Source: Azospirillum formosense (GTDB lineage: Bacteria > Pseudomonadota > Alphaproteobacteria > Azospirillales > Azospirillaceae). Taken from it: a stretch of 64,000 bases of DNA. Made by a program: the position numbers and the translations under genes. Below the pieces are notes generated by a model. The model ran no database searches. It was given only the letters and a program-made list of their open reading frames with translations, and was not told the origin of the DNA. Location of the stretch: assembly GCF_040500525.1 (NCBI RefSeq), contig NZ_CP159403.1, positions 883,001 to 947,000 of the forward strand. Reading direction: 5' to 3'. Below, piece after piece: positions 49,928-58,849 of the stretch. How positions within the stretch are numbered: the first letter of the stretch is position 1; the number at the start of each line of letters is the position of its first letter.

Positions 49928-51190
49928 ATGGACACCCAGATCACCCTCCCCGCCTTCGATGTGGAGCGCGTCCGCGCCGACTTCCCCATCCTGTCGCGCA
50001 CCGTGCACGAGCGGAAGGGCAAGCCCGGCAAGCCGCTCGTCTATCTGGACAGCGCCGCCTCCGCGCAGAAGCCGCGGCAGGTCATCGACGCCATGACCCG
50101 CTTCCTGGAGGAGGATTATTCCAACATCCACCGGGGCGTCCATTTCCTGTCGCAGACCGCCACCGACCAGTTCGAGGAGGCCCGCCGCAAGGTCGCCCGC
50201 TTCCTGAACGCCCCGTCGGAGCGCAACATCGTCTTCACCCGCAGCGCGACCGAGGCCGTCAACCTCGTCGCCCACAGCTACGGCCGGACCTTCCTGTCGG
50301 AAGGCGACGAGATCATCGTCTCGGTCATGGAGCACCACGCCAACATCGTGCCGTGGCAGCTCCTCCAGATGGACAAGGGCGTCCGCATCCGCGTCGTCCC
50401 GGTGGACGAGCACGGCGTGCTGGACCTGAACGCCTACGAGCACCTGCTGTCCGACCGCACGAAGCTGGTGGCGATGACCCACTGCTCCAACGTGCTGGGC
50501 ACGGTGACGCCGGCCAAGATCATCGCCCGCATGGCCCACGAGCGCGGCGTGCCGGTGCTGTTCGACGGCAGCCAGGCCGCCGTGCACGGCGTGGTGGACG
50601 TGCAGGACATCGACGCCGACTTTTACATCATGACTGGCCACAAGCTCTACGGCCCGACCGGGACCGGCGTGCTCTACGGCAAGTACGACCTGCTGAAGAA
50701 GATGCCTCCCTACCAGGGCGGCGGCGACATGATCGAGAGCGTCAGCTTCGAAGGCACCACCTTCAAGGCTCCCCCGTCCCGCTTCGAGGCCGGCACCCCG
50801 GCGATCACCGAGGTCATCGGGCTGGGCGTGGCGCTGGATTACATGGAGACGCTGGGCCGCGAGGCCATCGCGGCGCACGAGCGCGACCTGCTCCAGTACG
50901 CCACGCAGCAGCTTTCCCAGATCGACGGCCTGCGCGTCTACGGCACCGCGCCGGGCAAGGGCCCGATCATCTCCTTCACGCTGGAGGGCGTGCACCCGCA
51001 CGACCTCGGCACCATCGTGGACCAGTACGGCGTCGCCGTCCGCGTCGGCCGCCACTGCGCCGAGCCGCTGATGGAGCGTTTCGGCGTCGGCGCCACGGCG
51101 CGGGCCAGCTTCGCCCTTTACAACACGCGGGCGGAGGCCGACGCTCTCGTCGAATCGGTGATCGCGGTGAAGGAGTTCTTCGGAGCATGA
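49928..51190 (+). CDS. sufS: Cysteine desulfurase SufS
   Basis: 420 aa, class V aminotransferase fold. It opens with VERVRADFPILSRTV and keeps VYLDSAASAQKPRQVID, the pyridoxal-phosphate Lys in ITGHKLYGPTG, and the active-site Cys in RVGRHCAEPLMERFG. It takes sulfur from cysteine and passes it to SufU. GAGGAGGGACCCGGAG precedes the ATG. The stop overlaps the sufU start. Confidence 0.96.
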   Translation: MDTQITLPAFDVERVRADFPILSRTVHERKGKPGKPLVYLDSAASAQKPRQVIDAMTRFLEEDYSNIHRGVHFLSQTATDQFEEARRKVARFLNAPSERNIVFTRSATEAVNLVAHSYGRTFLSEGDEIIVSVMEHHANIVPWQLLQMDKGVRIRVVPVDEHGVLDLNAYEHLLSDRTKLVAMTHCSNVLGTVTPAKIIARMAHERGVPVLFDGSQAAVHGVVDVQDIDADFYIMTGHKLYGPTGTGVLYGKYDLLKKMPPYQGGGDMIESVSFEGTTFKAPPSRFEAGTPAITEVIGLGVALDYMETLGREAIAAHERDLLQYATQQLSQIDGLRVYGTAPGKGPIISFTLEGVHPHDLGTIVDQYGVAVRVGRHCAEPLMERFGVGATARASFALYNTRAEADALVESVIAVKEFFGA

Positions 51191-51654
51191 TGGACGAACT
51201 GCGCGAGCTGTACCAGGAAGTGATCCTGGACCACGGCAAGAACCCCCGGAACTTCCGGCATCCCGACGATGCCAACCGGGAGGCCAAGGGCGAGAACCCC
51301 ATGTGCGGCGACCGCTTCATGGTCTATCTGAAGCTGAAGGACGGGGTGGTCGAGGACGTGGCCTTCCAGGGCCGCGGCTGCGCCATCTCCACCGCCAGCG
51401 CGTCCATGATGACCGAGGTGGTCAAGGGCAAGACCGAGGCGGAGGCCAAGGCCCTGTTCGAGACCTTCCACGACCTCTGCACCAAGGACGACCACGAGCA
51501 TGGCGACCACGGTCCGGTGGACGAGGACGCCATGGAACGGCTGATGGTGCTGTCCGGCGTCCGTCAGTTCCCGGTGCGCGTGAAATGCGCCACCCTCGCT
51601 TGGCACGCGATGAACGCGGCCATCGAAGGCGAGGACAAGGCGAGCAGCGAGTAA
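51187..51654 (+). CDS. sufU: SufU-type sulfur transfer / scaffold protein
   Basis: 155 aa. Zinc ligands and conserved Cys are in place: Cys40 and Asp42 (NPMCGDRF), Cys65 (GRGCAIS) and Cys134 (RVKCATLAW). SufU accepts persulfide sulfur from SufS, with a Zn-dependent Cys swap, instead of SufE. Residues 101-109 form an unusual acidic and His-rich insert (DDHEHGDHG). It overlaps sufS (ATGA); tandem ATG codons make the exact start uncertain by one residue. Confidence 0.93.
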   Translation: MMDELRELYQEVILDHGKNPRNFRHPDDANREAKGENPMCGDRFMVYLKLKDGVVEDVAFQGRGCAISTASASMMTEVVKGKTEAEAKALFETFHDLCTKDDHEHGDHGPVDEDAMERLMVLSGVRQFPVRVKCATLAWHAMNAAIEGEDKASSE

Positions 51655-51677
51655 GTTGCAGGAAACGGTGAAACGCG

Positions 51678-52085
51678 ATGCCCGATGACGCGATCTCCAA
51701 GGAAGCCGACGCCGCGGAGGCCAAGCCGATGAACCAGACCGAAGCGGACATGGCGGCGGCCAAGGCCGCCTACGACCCGCGCGCCGCGCTGAGCGAGGCG
51801 GTGATCTCGGCGCTGAAGAGCTGCTATGACCCGGAAATCCCCGTGGACATCTGGGAACTCGGCCTGATCTACCGCGTCGACATCGGCCCGAACAACGAGG
51901 TCGAGATCGACATGACCCTGACCAGCCCCATGTGCCCGGTGGCCGGCGAGCTGCCGATGCAGGTGCAGCAGGCGGTTGAGTCCGTCGAGGACGTCACCAC
52001 ATGCAAGGTGGAACTGGTTTGGGAACCGCCCTGGCGCCAGGACATGATGTCCGAGGTCGCGCGGGTCCAACTGGACATGTTTTAA
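51678..52085 (+). CDS. sufT: SufT-like DUF59 (MIP18) protein
   Basis: 135 aa. After a polar Ala-rich lead (about 1-38) comes a DUF59 domain: VISALKSCYDPEIPVDIWELGLIYRV, MTLTSPMCPVAGELP with the conserved Cys, and VELVWEPPWRQDMMSEVAR. SufT proteins help mature Fe-S proteins under high demand. It lies between sufU and sufA in the operon, as in many alphaproteobacteria. Confidence 0.9.
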   Translation: MPDDAISKEADAAEAKPMNQTEADMAAAKAAYDPRAALSEAVISALKSCYDPEIPVDIWELGLIYRVDIGPNNEVEIDMTLTSPMCPVAGELPMQVQQAVESVEDVTTCKVELVWEPPWRQDMMSEVARVQLDMF

Positions 52086-52102
52086 GGAGGCGAAGATCCC
52101 CC

Positions 52103-52459
52103 ATGGCTACGGCTTCTACGGCTTCTCTCCCCAAGGCCCTTTCCATCACCGACGCCGCGGCTAACCGCGTGAAGGCGCTGATGGCGAAGGCGACCGACGA
52201 CTACATCGGCCTGCGCATCGGCGTGAAGGCGAAGGGCTGCTCCGGCCTCAGCTACGACGTGCAGTACGCCAAGGAAAAAATGAAGTTCGACGAGGTGGTG
52301 GAGGACAAGGGCGTCACCGTCCTGATCGACCCCGCCGCCGTGATGTTCCTGATCGGCAGCGAGATGGACTACGTCGACGACAAGTTCCAGACCGGCTTCG
52401 TCTTCAAGAATCCGAACGAGAAGGGCCGCTGCGGCTGCGGCGAGAGCTTCCACGTTTGA
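52103..52459 (+). CDS. sufA: A-type Fe-S carrier protein SufA/IscA
   Basis: 118 aa HesB/IscA fold. The three conserved Cys are in KAKGCSGLSYDV and the C-terminal GRCGCGESFHV. It receives clusters from SufBCD and delivers them to target proteins. A strong AAGGAGG site lies 10 nt upstream of the ATG. Last gene of the suf operon, followed by a terminator. Confidence 0.95.
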   Translation: MATASTASLPKALSITDAAANRVKALMAKATDDYIGLRIGVKAKGCSGLSYDVQYAKEKMKFDEVVEDKGVTVLIDPAAVMFLIGSEMDYVDDKFQTGFVFKNPNEKGRCGCGESFHV

Positions 52460-52485
52460 GGTCGACTCGGTGTCTCCGGACCATG

Positions 52486-52517
52486 AAAGCCCCCTCCCAC
52501 CGGAAGGGGGCTTTTTT
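52486..52517 (+). terminator. Intrinsic terminator of the suf operon
   Basis: AAAGCCCCCT (52486-52495) pairs with AGGGGGCTTT (52505-52514), 10 bp, with a run of six T (52512-52517). Confidence 0.93.
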
Positions 52518-52636
52518 CTTGGATCTTCCGAGAGCAACGGCAGCCCTGTCCAACGCCCCTTCGCGTCCCCACTCTCCATGCTAGAGTCCGTTCCCGCGAC
52601 GCCGACACGGCCAAAACAAGGTTAGAGAAAAGCCCC

Positions 52637-55294
52637 ATGGACAAAGGCACGCCCAAGGCCATCCGCCTCCAGGATTTCCGCCCGCCCGCGCATCTGATCG
52701 ACACGGTCGACCTGTTCTTCGATCTCGGCGAGGAGGTGACCACGGTCCGCGCGCAGCTCGGGCTACGGCGCAACCCGGCGCGCGTCGACGCGGCGGCAAC
52801 GCCGCTGACGCTGGACGGGCAGCGGCTGGAACTGGTGTCCGTGGCGCTGAACGGGCAGCCGCTGGGCGAGGCCGACTACACCGTCACGCCGGACCATCTG
52901 ACCGTCCACAGCGTGCCGGAGAGCTTCACGCTGGAAACGGTCGTCCGCATCAAGCCGCAGGAGAACACGGCGCTGGAGGGGCTCTACAAGTCCTCCGGCA
53001 ACTTCTGCACCCAGTGCGAGGCGGAAGGATTCCGCAAGATCACCTATTTCGCCGACCGGCCCGACGTGATGGCCCGCTACACCACCACGATCACCGCGGA
53101 CAAGGCGCGCTATCCGGTGCTGCTGTCCAACGGCAACCTCATCGAATCCGGCGACCTGCCCGACGGGCGGCACCGCGCGGTGTGGGAGGACCCCTTCCCC
53201 AAGCCCTGCTACCTGTTCGCCCTGGTCGCCGGCACGCTGGTGCACCAGGAGGACCGCTTCCGCACCATGTCCGGTCGTGACGTGACCCTGCGCATCTATG
53301 TCGAGCCGGGGAACGAGGACAAGGTCGACCACGCCATGCGCTCGCTCATCAAGTCGATGCGATGGGACGAGGAGGTCTTCGGGCTGGAGTACGACCTCGA
53401 CATCTTCAACATCGTCGCGGTCGGCGACTTCAACATGGGGGCGATGGAGAACAAGTCCCTCAACGTCTTCAACACGAAGTATATCCTGGCGAAGCCTGAA
53501 ACCGCCACCGACCAGGATTTCCTGGGCATCGAGGCGGTGGTGGCCCACGAGTACTTCCACAATTGGACCGGCAACCGCGTCACCTGCCGCGACTGGTTCC
53601 AGCTCTCGCTGAAGGAAGGGCTGACCGTCTTCCGCGACCAGGAATTCTCCAGCGACATGAACTCGCGGGCGGTCAAGCGCATCGCCGACGTGCAGCGCCT
53701 GCGCACCGTGCAGTTCCCCGAGGATTCCGGCGCCATGGCCCACCCCGTGCGCCCGGACAGTTATGTGGAGATCAACAACTTCTACACCCCCACCGTCTAC
53801 GACAAGGGGTCGGAAGTCATCCGCATGTACCACACGCTGCTGGGGCCGCAGGGCTTCCGCAAGGGCATGGACCTGTATTTCCAGCGCCACGACGGGCAGG
53901 CGGTGACCTGTGACGACTTCGCCGCGGCGATGTCCGACGCCACCGGCGTCGACCTGACCCAGTTCAAGCTCTGGTACCGGCAGGCCGGCACGCCGGAGCT
54001 GGACGTGAGCGGCGCCTTTGACGAAGCGGCCAAGACCTACCGGCTGACGGTCCGGCAGACCGTGCCGCCGACCCCCGGCCAGCCGGTGAAGGAGCCGATG
54101 TACATCCCGCTGGTCATGGGGCTGCTCGGTCCGGACGGGACCGACCTGCCGCTGCGCCTGACCGGCGAGGCGGAGTCCGCCGGCACCAGCCGCACCCTGC
54201 ACATCACCCAGGCCGAGCAGACCTTCACCTTCGTGGACGTGCCGGCCCGCCCGGTGCCGTCGCTGCTGCGCGGCTTCTCCGCCCCGGTGAAGCTGCGGGC
54301 CGACCTGACGGACGGCGACCTGACCTTCCTGATGGCCAACGACAGCGACGCCTTCAACCGCTGGGAGGCCGGGCAGACGCTGGCGACCCGCCTGCTGCTC
54401 TCCCTCGTCGCCGACCGGCAGGCCGGGCGGGAGCTGGCGCTGCCGCAGAGCTTCATCGACGCGGTGGGCGCCGTCCTCAACGACGCCGACCAGGACCCGG
54501 CTTTCGCCGCGCAGGCCCTGGTTCTGCCGACCGAGAGCTACCTCGGCACGCAGATGGAGGTGATCGACCCCGACGCCATCCACGCCGTGCGCGAGTTCGC
54601 CCGCCGCCGGCTGGCCGAGGCGCTGCGTCCGGGCTGGCTGGACACGCACCGCCGCAACGCTGGCAACGAGCCCTTCTCGGTCGATGCCGCGGCCATCGGC
54701 CGGCGGGCGCTCAAGAATCTCTGCCTCGCCTATTTGATGGCGCTGGAGGATGAGGAGGCGCTCGGTCTCTGCCTCGGCCAGTATCGCGGCGCCCAGGCGA
54801 TGACCGACGTGATGGCGGCGCTGCAGTTCCTCAGCAATTCCGGCGCGCCGGAGCGGGACGAGGCCATCGCCGATTTCTACGAGCGCTGGAAGGGCGAGGC
54901 GCTGGTGGTGGACAAGTGGTTCGGCGTGCAGGCGACCTCGCACCGGCCCGACACGCTGGAGCGGGTGACGAAACTGCTCTCCCACCCCGCCTTCGAGATC
55001 CGCAACCCAAACAAGGTCTACGCCCTGATCGGCGGCTTCGCGGGCGGCAACCCGGTGCGCTTCCACGACACCAGCGGGGCCGGCTATCGCTTCCTCGCGG
55101 ATCAGGTCCTGCGGCTCGACCCCATGAATCCGCAGGTGGCGGCCCGCATGGTCGGTCCATTCTCGCGCCTGCGCCGCTACGACGCGACGCGACGCGCCCT
55201 GATGAAGGCCGAGCTGGAGCGCATCGTCGCCACGCCGGGCCTGTCGCCGGACGTCTTCGAGGTGGCGAGCAAGAGCCTGGAGGCCGCCGGCTGA
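52637..55294 (+). CDS. pepN: Aminopeptidase N
   Basis: 885 aa M1 metallopeptidase of the E. coli PepN type. The exopeptidase motif GAMEN is near residue 270, and the zinc site HEYFHNWTGNR (His304, Glu305, His308) is followed by Glu in LKEG about 19 residues later. The substrate-binding GLYKSSGNFCTQCEAEGFR is also typical. It removes N-terminal residues from peptides in the cytoplasm. Monocistronic, between the suf terminator and its own bidirectional terminator. The opposite strand holds a long open frame that I treat as a shadow. Confidence 0.97.
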   Translation: MDKGTPKAIRLQDFRPPAHLIDTVDLFFDLGEEVTTVRAQLGLRRNPARVDAAATPLTLDGQRLELVSVALNGQPLGEADYTVTPDHLTVHSVPESFTLETVVRIKPQENTALEGLYKSSGNFCTQCEAEGFRKITYFADRPDVMARYTTTITADKARYPVLLSNGNLIESGDLPDGRHRAVWEDPFPKPCYLFALVAGTLVHQEDRFRTMSGRDVTLRIYVEPGNEDKVDHAMRSLIKSMRWDEEVFGLEYDLDIFNIVAVGDFNMGAMENKSLNVFNTKYILAKPETATDQDFLGIEAVVAHEYFHNWTGNRVTCRDWFQLSLKEGLTVFRDQEFSSDMNSRAVKRIADVQRLRTVQFPEDSGAMAHPVRPDSYVEINNFYTPTVYDKGSEVIRMYHTLLGPQGFRKGMDLYFQRHDGQAVTCDDFAAAMSDATGVDLTQFKLWYRQAGTPELDVSGAFDEAAKTYRLTVRQTVPPTPGQPVKEPMYIPLVMGLLGPDGTDLPLRLTGEAESAGTSRTLHITQAEQTFTFVDVPARPVPSLLRGFSAPVKLRADLTDGDLTFLMANDSDAFNRWEAGQTLATRLLLSLVADRQAGRELALPQSFIDAVGAVLNDADQDPAFAAQALVLPTESYLGTQMEVIDPDAIHAVREFARRRLAEALRPGWLDTHRRNAGNEPFSVDAAAIGRRALKNLCLAYLMALEDEEALGLCLGQYRGAQAMTDVMAALQFLSNSGAPERDEAIADFYERWKGEALVVDKWFGVQATSHRPDTLERVTKLLSHPAFEIRNPNKVYALIGGFAGGNPVRFHDTSGAGYRFLADQVLRLDPMNPQVAARMVGPFSRLRRYDATRRALMKAELERIVATPGLSPDVFEVASKSLEAAG

Positions 55295-55318
55295 CCGGAC
55301 GAGGCTGACGCAAAAGGA

Positions 55319-55348
55319 AAGGGCCGGAGGGTTTCCCCTCCGGCCCTT
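55319..55348. terminator. Bidirectional intrinsic terminator between pepN and the cytochrome c gene
   Basis: AAGGGCCGGAGGG (55319-55331) and CCCTCCGGCCCTT (55336-55348) pair over 13 bp with a TTTC loop, placed between two convergent stop codons. Confidence 0.9.
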
Positions 55349-55378
55349 CTCCACCCCCGCGCCGAAACGCGGGCGTCT

Positions 55379-55759
55379 TTACTTCTGCTCGCCCAGGAAG
55401 GCGATCAGATCGTCCACCTTGCCGGCGTCCTTGATGCCCGCGAAGGCCATCGTGCCACCCGGAACGACTTCCTTCGGGGCGGTGATGTAGGCCTTCAGGT
55501 TGTCCGGGGTCCAGACCAGACCACCGGCGGCCTTCTCCTGCATCGGCTTGGAGTACTTGAAGCCGTCGATCGAGGCGGCCGGGCGGCCGACGACGCCGAA
55601 CAGCGACGGACCGACCTTGTTCTTGCCCTGCTCGGCGGTGTGGCAGGCCATGCACTGCTTGAAGACGTCCTTACCGGCGGCGGCATCAGCGGCCTGCGCG
55701 GCGCCCGCGCCCATGGCAATGCCGGCGATCAGGGCGGCGCCCAGGATATGCTTGTTCAT
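55379..55759 (-). CDS. Class I cytochrome c (c2/c550 type)
   Basis: 126 aa. Signal peptide about 1-23 (ending AAQA), one heme site CMACH (Cys36, Cys39, His40), the class I GPSLFGVVGR segment, and a likely axial Met in PGGTMAFAG. It is a periplasmic electron carrier between the bc1 complex and oxidases or other acceptors. Monocistronic, convergent with pepN. Confidence 0.94.
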   Translation of the reverse strand: MNKHILGAALIAGIAMGAGAAQAADAAAGKDVFKQCMACHTAEQGKNKVGPSLFGVVGRPAASIDGFKYSKPMQEKAAGGLVWTPDNLKAYITAPKEVVPGGTMAFAGIKDAGKVDDLIAFLGEQK

Positions 55760-55888
55760 TGGTCAGATTCCCCCTTCCGGATGAGGCCGGCGTTCGGATG
55801 CCGGCAGGTTCGGGCGCAGCATACACATTCTGTGGTTAAGGCCAACCCCCCAACGTGTCGCGCCCACAGCACAAACACCAAATACGGG

Positions 55889-56575
55889 TTATTTCATCCA
55901 CGCGAGAAGAAGAACAAGAACAGCCACGACTCCGAGCGCCGCCCAGGGAACATAGAAGCCTCCCCGCCCCCGGGCGGCGGGCAGGGGGATGGGGATTTCC
56001 GGGGCGGGCGCCGCCACGGCGGGCGTCACCGGTTGGGGCGCGGCGGCGCTGCGGGCCGTCGGCGGCGCGACGGTTCCGGGGACCGGTGCGGCGACCTTGT
56101 CAGTGATCGGCTCGGCAACCGGTTCCGGCGGCGGCCCGCCGACCAGGGCCGTGAATCGGTTGAAGAAGTCATCCGCCATCTTCCGCGCCGTGGCGTCCAC
56201 CAGACGGGACCCGATCTGCGCCAGCTTGCCGCCGACCGTGGCGTTGGCGGTGTAGGACAGGACCGTCGCCGCTTCGCCGTCCGGTTGCAGGGACACCTTG
56301 GCGCCGCCCTTGCCGAAGCCGGCGGCCCCGCCGGACCCTTCGCCGGTGATGGTGTAGCCGTTGGGCGGATCGAGGTCGGAGAGCGTCACCTTGCCGGAGA
56401 ACTTGGCGCTGACCGGCCCCACCTTGGCGACCACCTTGGCGGTGAACTCGGTGTCGGACGTCTTCTGCACCTCCTCGCAGCCGGGAATGCATTGGCGCAG
56501 GATCTCCGGGTCGTTCAGCGCCGCCCACACCTTGTCCCGCGGGGCCGTGATGCGCTGGCTGCCGCTCATGTCCAT
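55889..56575 (-). CDS. CoxG/SRPBCC family protein with C-terminal membrane anchor
   Basis: 228 aa. Residues 1-150 are an SRPBCC (START-like) domain of the CoxG family: ITAPRDKVWAALNDPEILRQCIPGCEEV, VGPVSAKFSGKVTLSDLDPP and GGKLAQIGSRLVDATARKMADDFF. A Pro/Ala-rich linker leads to a C-terminal membrane helix (FYVPWAALGVVAVLVLLLAW). CoxG anchors or aids maturation of carbon-monoxide dehydrogenase-like molybdenum enzymes, but no cox genes are present, so the client is unknown. The ATG is preceded by GGGGAGG. Confidence 0.87.
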   Translation of the reverse strand: MDMSGSQRITAPRDKVWAALNDPEILRQCIPGCEEVQKTSDTEFTAKVVAKVGPVSAKFSGKVTLSDLDPPNGYTITGEGSGGAAGFGKGGAKVSLQPDGEAATVLSYTANATVGGKLAQIGSRLVDATARKMADDFFNRFTALVGGPPPEPVAEPITDKVAAPVPGTVAPPTARSAAAPQPVTPAVAAPAPEIPIPLPAARGRGGFYVPWAALGVVAVLVLLLAWMK

Positions 56576-56682
56576 GACCTTGTCCTCCCCTGCCCTTTTT
56601 TTACAGCCAAGCCATAGCCGGACGATACGGCAAGGCCGCAACCGGCGACAGCCCCCCTTTCAGCCAGGACGGAACCAGACAC

Positions 56683-57144
56683 TCAGCGCGGGGCTGGCGG
56701 AACGCAGTTCTGGACGATGGGCGTGCAGGCGGACAGCGAGGCGTTGCCCGGATAGGACACCTGCTCCACGGTCCCGCCCGGCCCCAGCACGACGGTGGCC
56801 TCGCACGAGCCCGGCGAGGAGGAACCGAACGGCAGCCCGAATCCCAGCCCGACGCCAACGCCGCTGGAACCGCCCCCACCGAAGCCGCCGACACCGATGC
56901 TGCTGCCGCCGAGCGGGCTGATCGCCACGCCGGGATCGGAGACGTACGTGTAATATTCCCGCCCGCCGGCCTGGGCCTGCCGCGCCGGAACACCGGCGCA
57001 GGCGAGCAACCGCTCCTTCGGCATGCCGACCAGTTCGGTCTGGGCCCGCCGGGCGATCTGCGGGTCCGGCCCCGTGGCGCATGACGCCAGGAATGCCCCG
57101 GCCATCCCAAGAAGCGCCGCCGTCCCGACCTGCCGAAGCGTCAT
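56683..57144 (-). CDS. Small SmpA-like lipoprotein
   Basis: 153 aa. The hydrophobic signal ends in lipobox FLASC (Cys about residue 23). A short domain ELVGMPKERLLACAGVPARQ followed by YYTYVSDPG has the G-x-P and aromatic pattern of BamE/SmpA-like lipoproteins. The middle is Gly/Ser-rich (GGSSIGVGGFGGGGSSGVG), and three Cys near the C-terminus may pair. Its leader GGGAGGACAAGGGTC-ATG is almost identical to that of the CoxG gene next to it. Function unknown. Confidence 0.78.
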   Translation of the reverse strand: MTLRQVGTAALLGMAGAFLASCATGPDPQIARRAQTELVGMPKERLLACAGVPARQAQAGGREYYTYVSDPGVAISPLGGSSIGVGGFGGGGSSGVGVGLGFGLPFGSSSPGSCEATVVLGPGGTVEQVSYPGNASLSACTPIVQNCVPPAPR

Positions 57145-57340
57145 GACCCTTGTCCTCCCACGCAGCATCGCACGACTGGCACAACCCCGCCCGCCGCTTG
57201 CGGTTCCCGGAGAAAGCCGGCTACCTAGACCGGAACGTGTTCCCAACCGATCCCGTTCGGGGTCGATCCTCCCAATGGGACGAGACGCCGGTTTGGGATG
57301 AGAGGGCGCTTTGACGGTTGATGGAGCGGAGGATCGTGGT

Positions 57341-57889
57341 ATGACTGGCAAGGGTATGGTTTCGACTAGCGACGGTTCTGCGATGACCACGGTCTATCTC
57401 GCGCTTGGCAGCAATTTGGGCGATCGCGCCGCCAATCTGGCGGCCGCGCAGCAACGGCTCGCTCCGCAGGTCCGAATCACGCTGACCTCGCCCGTCTACG
57501 AAACCGCCCCGATGTATGTGACCGACCAGCCGGCCTTCCTGAACATGGCGCTGTGCGCCCAGACCGCGCTCGGCCCGTGGGAACTCCTGCGCCACGTCAA
57601 GAGCGTCGAGGCGGCGATGGGGCGCGACCTGGAGGGCGGCCCGCGCTTCGGGCCGCGCCCCATCGACATCGACATCCTGTTCTATGGCGGGCTGGTCATG
57701 TACGCGCCGGAACTGGAGATTCCCCATCCCCGCATCGCGGAGCGCGCCTTCGTCCTGGCCCCGCTGGCCGACATCGCGGGCGACCTCCAGCACCCGGCGA
57801 TCGCGCGCAGCGTCGACGATCTGCTGGCCGCCGTGCCGGGCCGCGACACGGTGGTCCGCGCCGGAGTGGAGCGTCCGGTGACGGCCTGA
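57341..57889 (+). CDS. folK: 2-amino-4-hydroxy-6-hydroxymethyldihydropteridine pyrophosphokinase
   Basis: 182 aa. HPPK motifs: VYLALGSNLGDRAANL, ETAPMYVTDQPAFLNMAL and the signature GPRPIDIDILFYGG. It transfers pyrophosphate from ATP to the pterin in folate synthesis. The ATG at 57341 has GGAGG 8 nt upstream; an ATG at 57383 would start right at the fold but has no ribosome site, so the longer form with a 14-residue lead is preferred. A FolB-like gene follows. Confidence 0.95.
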   Translation: MTGKGMVSTSDGSAMTTVYLALGSNLGDRAANLAAAQQRLAPQVRITLTSPVYETAPMYVTDQPAFLNMALCAQTALGPWELLRHVKSVEAAMGRDLEGGPRFGPRPIDIDILFYGGLVMYAPELEIPHPRIAERAFVLAPLADIAGDLQHPAIARSVDDLLAAVPGRDTVVRAGVERPVTA

Positions 57890-58023
57890 CTCCGGAGACG
57901 GATCAAGCGGACTGACCTTGCCGAATGGGCGGGCGCCTGCGCTATAGTGGGTGCGGCGCAGCGACGAGGCGGCCGCCCCCGGCGGGGAATGGACCAGGGC
58001 CGCCACCCGCCAGGAGATGTTTT

Positions 58024-58431
58024 TTGGCCAACGATCCCGTTACCCGACCCTCCGGCGCCGATGCTTCCGGCGCTGGGGCGACCTACACCATCCTGCTGCG
58101 CGACTTCACCGCCACCGTGTCGCTTGCCGGGCGGTCCGGACGCCCCACCGTCCGCATCAGCCTCGAGTTGAAAGTCAGCCACCCCGGCGTGAGCTTCCCC
58201 GACGACATCACCGCGGTCATGTCCTACGAGGACATCGTCGAGGACCTGCGCCGGCTGTGCGCCCAGGAGGCGGTTCCCGGCCCCGACTATCTGGCGGACC
58301 GCACGGCCGACTTGTGCCTGGCCCACCCCAAGGTGCGTCACGTGCGCGTCGATGTGGAGCTTTCATCCCCGTTTCCCGACACCGCCGGAGCCGGGGTCAC
58401 GATCATCCGGAACCGTGACGCGGGCTGCTGA
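58024..58431 (+). CDS. Dihydroneopterin aldolase (FolB)-like protein
   Basis: 135 aa with a FolB/T-fold pattern: YTILLRDFTATVSL, then ITAVMSYEDIVEDLRRLCAQ, LADRTADLCLAHPKVRHVRVDVE and a short C-terminal strand. In FolB the YDxxxExI region and a conserved Lys/Glu make the pterin site; here SYEDIVEDL is present. FolB cleaves dihydroneopterin to the substrate of FolK, whose gene lies just upstream. The start is a TTG with AGGAG 7 nt before it; no ATG fits. The N-terminal 18 residues are a polar extension. Confidence 0.78.
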   Translation: MANDPVTRPSGADASGAGATYTILLRDFTATVSLAGRSGRPTVRISLELKVSHPGVSFPDDITAVMSYEDIVEDLRRLCAQEAVPGPDYLADRTADLCLAHPKVRHVRVDVELSSPFPDTAGAGVTIIRNRDAGC

Positions 58432-58563
58432 CTCCGCCCACCGACCTTCCATCGGGTTAACCACATTGCCGGCATTGGCATGGGCGCGGGGATCAGGCAT
58501 CAACATTCAGCGCTTTTTTACCCTTGCGCCGATTGTATTCGTTTGTTTCGCGGCGCATCTCTG

Positions 58564-58592
58564 TTGCGAAATACCGTATCTCGCGTACAATA
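58564..58592 (+). promoter_or_regulatory. Promoter with embedded operator for the 52-aa protein gene
   Basis: TTGCGA (58564-58569) and TACAAT (58586-58591) form a sigma-70-like pair with 16-bp spacing. The spacer is filled by the near-perfect inverted repeat GCGAAATACCGTATCTCGC (58566-58584; eight of nine pairs), so a repressor bound there would block polymerase. Confidence 0.6.
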
Positions 58593-58639
58593 GAAACAAC
58601 GCCGCCTCTCGGCCGGCCGGAATGAACAGGGAGGGTAAC

Positions 58640-58798
58640 ATGGACCAATTGACGGCTCCGACCCTGTCGGAAATCCTGGACGAGCCCATCATCGTCGCCC
58701 TGATGCATCGGGACGGCATGACCGCTGAGACCCTGCGGCAACTTCTCGAACAGGTTGGACGCAATTTGCGCGACCGCGAGGAGCGGGTGGCCGCCTGA
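58640..58798 (+). CDS. Small conserved-looking protein, 52 aa
   Basis: 52 aa, mostly helical: LTAPTLSEILDEPIIVALMHRDG, then ETLRQLLEQVGRNLRDREE. No signal peptide or membrane helix. Good ribosome site (GGGAGGG, 4 nt before ATG) and strong codon bias, with its own promoter and a possible operator (58566-58584). The LSEILDEPII-MHRDG pattern suggests a small DNA- or protein-binding helix pair, but I do not recognise the family. Confidence 0.72.
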   Translation: MDQLTAPTLSEILDEPIIVALMHRDGMTAETLRQLLEQVGRNLRDREERVAA

Positions 58799-58849
58799 CC
58801 GGGTGGAAACGCGCGGCGGGAGCGGACCGCCGCGGGCGCCGGCCGGCGT

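Noticed and set aside
52763..55354. Minus-strand open frame opposite pepN
   Set aside because: No recognisable fold; pepN has the complete M1 motif set.
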